NCBI GenBank assembly: GCA_037954235.1
Contig: JBBMOA010000004.1
Coordinates: forward strand, 1,035,001-1,099,000
Direction: 5' to 3'
Length of the DNA: 64,000 nucleotides
Origin: Aulostomus chinensis
Lineage: Eukaryota > Chordata > Actinopteri > Syngnathiformes > Aulostomidae
Positions 27,901 through 39,900 of this stretch are shown here, in pieces. The notes below the pieces were generated by a model. The model ran no database searches. It was not told the DNA's origin and worked only from the letters and a program-made list of their open reading frames with translations. Both the position numbers and the translations under genes were made by a program. Position 1 is the stretch's first letter. Each line of letters opens with the position of its first letter.

Positions 27901-30900
27901 GTCCTGCTGTGTGGCTCCTGTGAACCACACGGTGATGGAGATGCACAGGACAGACTCGATGACAGCGGTGTAGAGCTGGATCAACAGCTCCTGAGGCAGA
28001 CCGTGTCGCTTCAGCTGTCACAGGAGGTACATCCTCTGCTGAGCGTTCTTCAGGATGCAGTGGATGTTTGTCTCCCACTTTAGGTTCTGAGAGATTGTAG
28101 TTCCCAGGAACTTGAAGGACTCGACGGCTGACACAGGGCTGTTGCTGATGGTGAGGGGAAGCAGTGGCCAGGACTGTCTTCTGAAGTCCACTGTCATCTC
28201 CACAGTCTTGAGTGTGTTCAGCTCCAAGTTGTTCTGACTGCACCAGAACACCAGCCGCTCAACCTCTTGCAGACTCGTCTCCGTCCTGGATCAGGCCGAT
28301 GACCATTGTGTCGTCTGCGTACTTCAAGAGTTTCACAGCTGTGTGCTTGGAGGTGCAGTCGTTGGTACAGAGGGAGAAGAGCAGGGGGGACAGGACACAC
28401 CCCTGGGGGTGCCAGTGCTGACAGTCCGGGTTGTTGAGGTGAAATCTCCCAGCCTCACCTGCTGACTCCTGTCTGTCAGGAAGCTGGTGATCCACTGACA
28501 GATGGACGGAGGCACGTTGAGAGTTTGGAGGAGAGGAGTTCAGGGATGATCGTGTTGAATGCCGAGCTAAAGTCCACAAACAGGATCCTTGCTTAGCTCC
28601 CTGGACTGTCAAGATGCTGCTGGATGTAGTGCAGTCCCAGATTGACAGCATCATCCACCGACCTGTTTGCCCAGTAGGCAAACTGCAGGGGGTCCAGCAG
28701 GGGTCCTGTTACAGTCCTTAGATGGCTCAACACCAGTCTTTCAAAGGACTTCATGACCACAGACGTCAGGGCCACCAGTCTGAAGTCGTTCAGTCCAGTG
28801 ATGGAGGGGTTCTTTGGGACCGGGATGATGGTGGAGTGTTTGAAGAAGTTTGAAGAATTCGCGTGTTTGCATAGACTTTGAATGGAAACTGTTTGCGCGA
28901 ATTCGCATTCGGTGTGAACACACAGTAAGAACACAACTGGTCTTTGAGATTTAGTCCACACACTACAGGATAAGATATAGCTAAATAGAATTAGTGTCAC
29001 AATAAAAAGTTTTGTTTAGCATTGGCCAGGTATGTTGGTAGAGTTTACCAAGGAAGTAGTTACAACCTCTGGAAAGATTAGACTGATTTCACTCAAGTGA
29101 TCACATTACTTAGATTTGTGGTTGTATTATATGTTAAACTAAGCCAATTTTGATGTTGAATTTCCAGTGTGGCTGTAAGATTGCTAAAGTCTGGATATCT
29201 GGAAGTTTTAGTTTAATCAATAAAATGTAAAAAATGTCAACTTGAATATCCTGTTTTGTCCCAACCATCAGTACACAAGCCGAATATATTGTTTCAGGAT
29301 CTTAGTATTTTATCTGAATTACTTGTTCTATGTGACTTATCAGTGTTGATGTCCTGATATAACACACACGTATACAGGTTATTGTAATGAATTTAACAGA
29401 CACAGTGGTGTGATCTTCATTGTTCCAACACATCCACTGTACACACACATTGCAGCAGTGATGAACACAGATTGGACCCCCTGCCTCAAGCACCATTAGC
29501 AAAGCCATCTGGTCCTGCTGCTGGAGTTTCCTCTCCCCTACACTGCTGTTAGCGTTACCACTGCAGCAACATATATGAATTAGTTTGTTAGCTTTAAAAA
29601 AAAAAACAACCTAACACAGTAAACAGTTTTTAACAGTAGTGAATATTAGTCCTGATTATTTTATAACATCATGTTTGGTTAATTTTTCAGCGGGATTCAT
29701 AATGAGGTTTCTGAATCCAATCTATATGTGTAACAGCTCTCACATTATCAGGTAGGAGGCCTAAAGCTTGCATACAAGCTTGTCCCACTGGGATCACAGT
29801 GATATAGGGGGCGGGCTGTGTTTTATTGTGTTTGCCCTTTCCATGAGAGTAGCTGATTTGATTGATTGATTGATCAGAACACTTGGAAATCTTGGGAGGA
29901 AAAGTAGTGCAGAGCAGCAACAGATAACCCCGTAAAGAAGATTTCTCTTTGCTTGAAAGTACCATTAACTTCAACACACGAGGCATCAGGTTGCTGGGAG
30001 ATGTTCCATATCTGTAAACCACTAGTGGGATGGATTTCAACACTAGATTGGGCTCTTGTGGTATTTCAGATGGACAGACAACCTGAAAATTAAAGGCCTC
30101 CAACTCATAATCGTTGTTACAGAGGCAAAAATTTTAATTAATTCATTTTTTTTCTCTCTGTCCTTCAATCAGTATTCTTCCACTTGTTTGGGTTTAGCTA
30201 ACCATAATACTTTGATTATGATGTCAGGAATTGTTGGAAGGAGGATAGACTCTGCGTTAAAGTTGAGCCTTAAAGATGTTAAGCAATCTGACTTGAGTGA
30301 GTCGGTCATTCAGCATCTGGACAGTGCCTATCACCTCCACCAGTCAGTCGCCTTCGCGAAATTCTCACATTTCTTCTTTGAGACAGATTAATTCATTGTT
30401 TCAGTGACAAATGGGTAGGCTCTCTCCACCCTGCATGACTGGAGCTTGGTGTAAACAGAATTTGCTGTACAGCATGACAGACTGTCATGAATGCTGTGTA
30501 CTGGTTACGCTGACAACATAGAATGATCCAAAAAGCTGATTTTCTGACTGTTTGTCTCCTCTGTCTTGCAGGGCTTTCTTTGACCACTCCATGCACAGTG
30601 CTCTCCCTCTGGGAATCTACCTGGCCACCAAGTTCTGGATGTACACCACTTGGTTCTACTGGTTCTGGAATGATATCCTTTCTAACCTGTCAGTTTAGAC
30701 TTTGATGACAAAGACACCAATGTGGTTATCTTTACAAGTTATTGTTTCTATAGTTACTGGTTTTTGGAACTTGTAAAGACTGATATTTGAATATTGATTT
30801 TTTTTTTTTTTTTTTTTAATGCATACATTCAAACCTATTTAAATGTCCCCTTTGCAAATTATACCAAGAAACCTTTTGGGCATGTCACAGGGCTTTATCA

Positions 30901-33900
30901 TTTTACAGGTCACTAGAGAAGAAAACAGTACAATGAAAAACACATTTTACATGAATATTTAAAATATCATCTGAGAACTGACACATACCCGCCTTCTCTT
31001 TCTTGCTCCTTCTGCACCATTCAGAGTAAAGTGAAGGCATATGCCTTACTGCCACTCGCTGATCTGTATTGTGATGTGACGTTCAGTAAGTGTAGTGGCC
31101 AAGGCTCATGCGAGAACTCAGTAGACATACAGTGGTAGTCTCATGATACCAGACACCTTTTTTACGCGAACAGAAGAGCTTAGTGATTAGTTTGGCACAC
31201 TTCAGCCAGAAACACTTGTTTCTTGGGATCAAACACTTATTCTACACCAGCGGGTTTGATTCAAGACCCACCTCTTGTACCTTAATCACAAGTCGTGACC
31301 CATTTCTGAAAAATATCAACCATATGGATTTCATGGCCAAAATGACCAGCAGGTGGCAGTGCATGGGTAAATATTCCCCTCCAATGCATTTGGTCAGCTG
31401 CCTTATTCAGTGGAAGTAAACAGATAAAAGGGCAACTACTGAAGGCAAACCTCACACTGAATGCAGCTCCATGACCACTTTTGTGTTGTGACCCACAAGT
31501 TTGGAACCATCGCTCACATGAAATCCTACCTTATGGTGCAAACAAATTTAGTGCACTCATCTGTTCTTTTTTCTAACTCCTCAGATTGACAGATGAGCTC
31601 CTCTGCCCACCTACCAGACTCTTGTCTTTCATCTCCCTTAGTCTACTTGTGTGTGAGGAAGCAGTAGGCTAGGGCTGTGTGGCCTGTCACACATCGTCTA
31701 CTTTAAATAATGTATAAAGTCAAAGCCTGTCATTTACAGTGGACGTTGTATTTTGGGATTTTTATAGGCCATATACTTTTTTGAGAGTCTTTTTTTGTCC
31801 TACCAGTTAATCAGGCATAAACAAAGAGCATCGCCCTAATAATATTGCCTTGTAAAAGGAATTGGATTGCCTCAGATGCCTACTCATTTTAGCAGAGAAG
31901 CGTCTTTGTTTCTAAGAGGTACTCAACATTAATAGACTAAAACATTACTAGATTTAAGCGAGTATATTAAAGTCATTGAAAAAATCAGAGTTAGACATTG
32001 GAAGCAGAATGAGTTGATGGAACATTTGCAGACACAAAGTCCCATTATTCATTCTTAATACACAGAGAAAACTTTTATAAATGAACTTTTTGTCTAGTTT
32101 TCAGTTTCTGTAGGGTTTTACACTTGTGCCCATGCAGTTTGTTGGGTTAAACCCAATAGAGCACCTCAAAAACTTTCAGCTCCAGCGTAGCTGCTCTCAC
32201 ATGTTTTTGTTCAGAGAAGAATTTGATTTCTGTTGGGAAGCTGCTTAATTGCAGGAGGTGAGAGGGGCCCTCTTGTTTATGGAAGGCTTTTAATTTTCCA
32301 CCTCATTTCTCCCGTAATGGGCAGGGAGAGTACAAGTTCTTTGACCTTAGTTGAATGAAAAATATAAGCATACTCTGAGAATCTGCAATCCTCTGTTATG
32401 CCATGTGGCAGGATGGTCCTGTTACTGGAGATGACTGAGTGGAAGGGGTTATGATGGAATGGTGAGATTGTTTGTGTTTTCAACATTGAATATATGGAAG
32501 AAGCATATTTCACAGACCAGGGTGGGGGTGTATTGAGAACAGCATGTGAGGCAGCTGCCATTTATTCATATTTCCCAGGTAGACTGTGATAGAAATAGGG
32601 AAATGACTTGCATGTGAGTGTAGTTTTATACATTTGAATATTTTTTGGAGTATGCTTTTTTTGTGGCTTTTTTGGCATACTTTGACTTGATAATAATAAT
32701 AAATGTTATTTAAAGGCGCCTTTCTTGTCACTCAAGTTTGCCATACAGAGCACATTCCAAAAAAAAAAAATCTAAAAACATCAAAACAAACATGTACTTG
32801 TAGTATGAATTCTGTATTCTGTTTTATAAATGAGACCCCTGCTCCGAACCACTACCCATTAGCTTTCAACCTCAAAGAGCTAATGCCTGAGATATTCCAG
32901 CTGGTGTATCACGGGGAAATGCTGCCCTGGCAGGTTCTGTCTTGTGTTTAGACATTAGTCTGTAAAAACTAAATTTCCTTTTGCTCTCCAGCTGTCCTTC
33001 GTCCAGTGCATCTGTCCAGTAATTTTGAGGGTTGACACACTGTCATCAAGCCAGTTCAGGCTTTTTTTTTCCTCTTTAAAATGATGGAACTTTCTTCTTA
33101 ACTTTCAGGTATGAGAAAGAAGGATGCAGACATCCTCTTGAGATAGGTAGTTATTAATAAAATCAGTCTGCTGACTGAAAATAGCAGTTCAAGTAGTGTG
33201 ACCTAACAAATTTTGTTTTGTTTTAAAGAAAAATGTTTCACAATTTAAAAACATTTTATATACATATTTTTGATAAATAATTTTTGTTACGGGTGGTGCA
33301 GTGTTTAGCACTGTCACCTCACAACAAGAAGGTTCCAGGTTCAAGCCCAGCTCAAGCACCACTCTGTATGCGTGGGTTTTCTCCAGGAACTCCACATTCC
33401 TCCCACAGTCCAAAGACAAGCAAGAGGAGACTAGGTTTATCAGATACTCTAAATTGACTATACGTGTGGCTATGGTGCAAAGGGTTGTCTGTCTATATGT
33501 CTTGGACCTGTGATGGACTGGTGACCCATCCAGAGTGAACCCCACCTCTCACCCGAAGGCAGTTGGGGTAAAAACAAAAGGTCCTTTTGACACCAATGAC
33601 AAATGGAAAAAATAATTTCAGGAATTCATATTTTTTTTGGTTGGGACAGCCATGAACCCACTGAAAGTAACATAAAAATCATGATTTAATTTACGGTATA
33701 TTAAACATACTATTGGAAAAAAATGTTTTTATTTCAATACTGTAGGTAATGGAAATACCTAAGATTTGCACAATTAAATGCTTTTTAAAGGTTTGTTGGT
33801 TTTGGAACAGTAGTTTGACCGGCCCATATTTATTTTGCTGCAGCTGTGCAGAATTCAAGTCATTGTATCTACAAACAATCGCAGAGTTGGAGCAGCTAGA

Positions 33901-36900
33901 TTGTTTAATGTGTCGTTGACATTGCTTCTTCGCCTTTTGGGTCAGAATTGAGGGACATTTTGTCACCATTCACTCTTTCCAAAAATAAATGGGTGCTAAC
34001 TGGCAATGCTGAATGTTCCCTGAGGAACTACTTAAACAATATCTGTCTGTGAACATATATCGTTCAATTGTACCATCTCCACATCCCCACTGCTTATTGA
34101 GCCAAACGTGTTAAGTGTTCCAGAGAACCGACTCAGAAGGGGATAATATAAACATGCAGTTTTTTGTGGGAATAATTGTGAAAATTAGTTGCTTTGTGTG
34201 ACCTGGGATATTTCAGAAGTATCTCTCCTCCTCTGGCCATGCTGGGAAAGTGAATGAAGTAAGAGCTAAATAGGGGTGGGAATCACAGAGTAGCTCATGA
34301 TATGATACGATCATGTTACTTTGTTCATGATTCAATAATTCCATGATTTTCAGTATTTTGCAAGACCATGTATGATGCAACACCTTATCAGCTATAAATA
34401 CATGAGAAATAAAATGTGGGAATTACAAATTTATCTATATCAGGTTAATTGGTGTTTAATAATAGCAGCAATAATAGAAAATATTATTACTTGTCAGTGT
34501 ATCAATATTGTTTCTCAAGAGGAAGTATATGTGAAATATTGCAGTACTGATATTTTGTTCCACAGCTACAACAATGTTTTGTTGTTCAGGTTGATATGAT
34601 GAGGTTGGTATGGTATGATACCTGATTCCAGCATCATAATGTTGTGCACAGTGTATCTTTAGGTTCTGTACATGTGGTGAAACTGTCTGTGTTTGGAATT
34701 AACATTAACTTTGAAAAAGCATCAACTAAGAAAACATAGTTCCAAAGAGAGTTTACAAATTTGTCGTATAGTTCATCAGTGCTGCAACTCCTGGCTGCTA
34801 GGTGAGTCAGATTTGAAATTGGTGTTTGTTGTACCAGTCAATCAAGGTTTGGATGATTCAATTTTTTCATTTCTTTAAACCTTCAATTGACAAAATCCGC
34901 ATTGTGAGTGTGTGTTAAAAAGACTCATGTAGAAATGAGCTGGGGGTGATGACTTCAAGGTTGCCTTAATTAAACCTCCACAAGCTGGCTCCACAAGTGT
35001 GAGTCAAACAATGATGAGGCTCCCAGTACTTAGGCATGCGATGTTCATTTGGCTGGTTCCCTGGGATTCTGCTGACTCATGCACACCTGCATGTCTGACA
35101 GTGCTACTAATCACTCACACTCTTCACTTTAACAGCTGTCACTGCATATACACCCCCTCCAAGGTGTTACTTTGTTCTTTTTTTGTGATTCGTGAGGATG
35201 TCTATGCAAGTGAGTGTCCAAAGTCTTTTGGTCTAGTTATTCACAGAACTGAAGGCTGTCGTGCATATACAGAAAGGAAGTCATGACAAGTTGAGACAGA
35301 GCAGGTGTCAGTGTAGTTTCATCTGTCTCATCTGTGTAGACAAACACTGACTCAGTCTTACAGTCGTTTAAGTGCACAGGAAAGTGTGAATGTGACATTT
35401 ATTCCTGTATAATGTTATCCTACCCCTAGCCACAGGGCAGATACAATCCAGTGCAGTCTTGGTGCTGTTTCTAGATAAATAGGTGTCAGGAAGGGCATCT
35501 AGTGTAAAAATCTATGATCAAATGAAACAAGGACATGCGCATATGAACTGAGTAATGTGTATTAATGATCCATTGTTGCAGCATCTAACAGGATCAGTGG
35601 AAAGACCAGGAAGACTTGCAAATGAACAATCATGCAAACAAGCTAGTTTAACAGTATGTGTTACACAGCAACTCTAAGGAAAATACACTTATTGGCTTGT
35701 AAATTGAGAAAATTGACATTGCGCCCTTGATGCTCATTCCATGTTAAGTTAGAGTTTGTTAGCATAGAATAAAGACACAAGACACTGCTAACCTAAACTT
35801 TCCTGGGTTATGTTTACTAGAAACTCAAAACAAACTTGTCAAATATGCACAAAATTGTCATGTCAAAATCTCTTCTTCTTCCAGATTTTATTTTGTTGAT
35901 GTCTTTTATTTAATGTGCCTACAGAAGAAGCGAGTAATTGGAGTCATGATGCACTGTGGCACAAAAAGACATTTTCCCATGGACTTAAATTGTGAAAGAT
36001 GCAGTTGTAAAATGGTCAATGCATTTTTTTGTCTTTACAACAATGTGCCAAAACTCATTTATAGGACATAATTTGATCTTTTTGGTTCGGTAACATTTGG
36101 AATTTCTAGAAAAATAGCTCAGGTCACAGACTGGCGTGAAGAGCTGTAAATCAATTAATACACATGGAAGTTCATGAATTTCCGATGGAAACCTTCATCA
36201 TCTCCAGTGTGTTTGCAAATCACCTCTGTCCAATTATTTCAGGCCAATATTTGCTTCATATAGTGTAAAATAAGGCTTGCCTCCAACCAGTATTCTTAAT
36301 AATTCCTTGAGCCAGACAGGTCAGATGGTTTCCTACCTTATGCTATGCTAAGCTAACTATCGCATGACTACTCTCATATTACCCTCTTTCCGAGGTATCT
36401 GTCTGCTCAACTAACAGCCCCAAAATGTATCCCACTATACCAATGGGATATTTGTTTAAATGAGTGATAAAAAACAGCTGCATTGCAGCTTGAAATGCTT
36501 TGTTGGTTTTATGTAGCTGTGGTATTCTCAGTATAAATGGATTGTTGGTGATCATCATCTGTTTCTCAGCCATCGACCTTAACCTCACTGTACATCTCCC
36601 CTTTGCTACCGTCCATGTGCCCTTCCTCATAAACACCCTAGCACTCTTCTACAATTTTGGCAAATCCTGGAAGTCTGATCCAGGAATCATCAAAGCCTCC
36701 GAGGAGCAGAAGAAGAAGGTAACATTGTTAGAAATCAATACATATTGGCTTGTTTGGTTTTCCCTATCCAAACTTTGTGTGTCTATTTGAAGTAATTGAA
36801 GTTTCTTCTCTGTGTGATTCCCTGGTGTTAGGTGATGTCACCTCAGCTGTGAAGATTCTAATGTGCAGCAGCTTGAATACATTGACTGTCTGGCTAGCTG

Positions 36901-39900
36901 CCTATGTTTTGCTCCAACTCCCCCCCTCATTTTTCCACTTTGAGGGGCACTAACAGGGAAACTGCCTCTTATCAGGCCCCGATTCTGCATCCTACAATTG
37001 GCCAAGAGCTAAATTTACCCTGAATTGTTAGGATGGGGTGACAGCTTTGGCTGGTCAGCTCCATCAGATGAGAAGCGTCAAAGTCTTCCCTTCTACCTCA
37101 TGTTTTCCTGTGAGAGAAATTATAAAAACAAATGGATAAAAACAAATAAGAGAAAAAATATTTTTGCAGATTGCAAAACTTTGAGTTTTGCATAAAAACC
37201 GAAAAGCTGTCTGAAGCACAAATTTTGGTTGTAGTTCCAGGCAGCCATCTGAGCTCGCAGCATGATTGTTCCCTCTCAGGTTTGACACTGACAGTCGGGC
37301 TTTTGTTGCTGCGCCAACAAGACTTTCTCATGTTTGCTGTCTGGTTTCTCTACAGACAATTGTGGAGCTGGCAGAGACAGGCAGCCTGGATCTCAGCATA
37401 TTCTGCAGTACTTGCTTGGTAATTTCACATCTCTCAGGCCCATGAACATTGTTCACGCATAAAATACTAGAAGAGTTTAAAATGCTTCTTGTGTGTGCTT
37501 TCCTGCAGATACGGAAACCCATTAGGTCCAAACACTGCGCTGTGTGCAACCGCTGCATTGCCAAGTTCGACCACCACTGTCCTTGGGTGGGGAACTGCGT
37601 TGGTATGTCAACTACAGCTCACATTTATTCCTAACTACCAATCACTTTTAGTTTCCTTGGTTTCATGTTTTTCTTTAAGTAGCAGCATGCTGAGGGATGT
37701 TTGCAGATATCAGGGTTTGCGCCAGCAGAATTGTTTCATGGAACGTCTAAAGCTAGATTAAATTCATAGAACCTGAATTACTAGAAAAGAACAAAACATA
37801 GGTGCAGCTTAAAAGACAACATTAGCTTTTTTGGTAATTTGCATATTGTCCATCATCCCCCTGAGTCTGACAAGAACATATATACCCTTGTGGTTGGTCA
37901 AGAGGTAATCCTCCTCATCTTCTCTTACAAAGTCTACCATGATGGTTAGTAGGAGTTGCTCATTTAGAATGCAACTAACATTTTGTTTTGTTGGCTGAAT
38001 ATGTCAGATTGTAAAAAAAATTGTAATTTTAAAGGATTATTTCGTAGCAAAGGTTATTCTCACTTGCCACTCTCTTAAAGCTGGAATGGACTGTTTTATG
38101 TAAAAGTGTATTTAGTGACTTTTGATAGAGGTATGCTTACACCTTCCATCCACTGCCATTCATTTTGATAAGCTAAATAATAGTCAGCTGATCTCTCTTG
38201 GTCTTAGCTACTTGCTGCCCACCCAGGGGAGAAAAGGTTATCTGTCTTCTTGTCTGACTCTGGGGAAGATGGAAAAAATGCTCACTTCCCAAAAAGTTGG
38301 AGCATTCTTTAAATTACAAGATGCAAAAGCATGACGTTGTAAGAAAAATGCATGCTGGGACTTGTGAAGCTGGTAGTGGAAATGATTAGAGCAGGGGACT
38401 CGTAAAACTTCCCGTTTGAACCAGGTGGTCAGGATGAAGCTTTGAAAGTCTGAAAATTCTCTGAAGATGCAAGAGATGTGACATGATTGGGGGCGGCTGG
38501 ACAAATGTTGATCCAGTTGATGTTGAAACAAGTTAAGTTTCTCCACAGACCATTTAGATGGAATTAATCTTTATCATGAAATTATTTTGAAACTATTTTG
38601 CAAGAATTGTCATAGCGGAGGGAAGTATTTTATTCAGTTGCTATACCTAAGAACATTGTTAAGGAATCTTTCCTTGAGTATTCATATTTTGCAGAACTGT
38701 ATATTTCTTCACCACATTTCCAAGAAAATATTGCATTTTCAATTCATACTTACCTATTAGTTACCTGAAAGAGAAAGATTTGGCATGAAAAGAGACATTT
38801 TCAGAGCATTACAGTTGGAATACACATGATCTTAACACATATTAAGAAATCAATGTTTCATGGATGAAATGATCCCAAATTCTGGAATGCACATACATCA
38901 TCATCAACATCACAAAGCCTCTCTCCTGATGTGCCATTTATACTCAGTTGCTAAGTGGAACAGCCAATAAGAGTGCCCTCTCTGAGCTGACATATAATTG
39001 GTCAGTCACCCTGTCACAGGAGAGTTCCCCAAGGCTGTCACAAACGGAGCCCAAAGGACTTGCAGAAATCTTGTTTTCTCTCAGGTAATTTAATCACATG
39101 AGGGTGAAAGGTTAAAAAAATCAATAACTGTTCAAAAAAATGTTAAGATACTGATATTCTAAGTCCAGGAATGCTATACTTTGTCCACCACTGCCTTTTC
39201 TTAACACTCTTGAGGATTTTGAGTCACTGAGATGGTGTGTTTGTTTTCTCCTGAGCAGGAAGTGGAAATCACCGCTACTTCATGGGTTACCTGTTCTTCT
39301 TGCTGTGCATGATCTGCTGGATGATGTATGGCTGTATCTCCTGTGAGTTGTGTTACATATTTCTCACTTCCTCATATCTGTCTTTCCATTTGCTAACTCA
39401 GTTATTTCTCTCCTTGTCCATCAGACTGGAGGATCCACTGTGCCACCAGTTACGCCAAGGATGGATTTTGGCTGTACCTGACCCAGATTGCCTCCTGCTC
39501 TCCGTGGATGTTCTGGATGTTCGTCAATAGCGTCTTCCACTTCATGTGGGTGGCTGTGCTCATCATGTGTCAGCTCTACCAGGTGTGGCTATGTGACGTT
39601 TCTACTGAATTTTACAATTTTACCTGCTGTGTTGCTCCCCATTTGTCCTCTGACATGTTGGCTTTCACTGTTAGATTGCCGCACTAGGAATCACCACCAA
39701 TGAGAGGATGAATGCTCGGAGGTACAAGCACTTTAAAGTCACTGCCACGTCCATCGAAAGCCCCTTCAAGTAAGTCATTCTTCTGTTTTTGGTATAACAT
39801 CAAGGATCTGACTTGGCCATGTATAGTTGTTTCTTATTCCTGTTAAATGATAAATGCATTTGTAGAACTGTCATATAAAAGCGTTATGTCATGAGAGGGA

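Noticed and set aside
29687..30103. 138-codon minus-strand open frame in zdhhc17 intron 9
   Set aside because: No family resemblance, no splice signals that support it, and it lies in an intron of a well-defined gene.
34264..34620. Possible hAT-like element starting aggggtgggaatc
   Set aside because: The left end looks familiar, but no matching right end or target duplication could be found.
36568..36593. AG acceptor at 36568-36569 (tttctcag) for zdhhc17 exon 11
   Set aside because: It would insert extra residues (AIDLNLTVH region) and break the gap-free match with human. The AC at 36592-36593 with a U12 branch site fits better.
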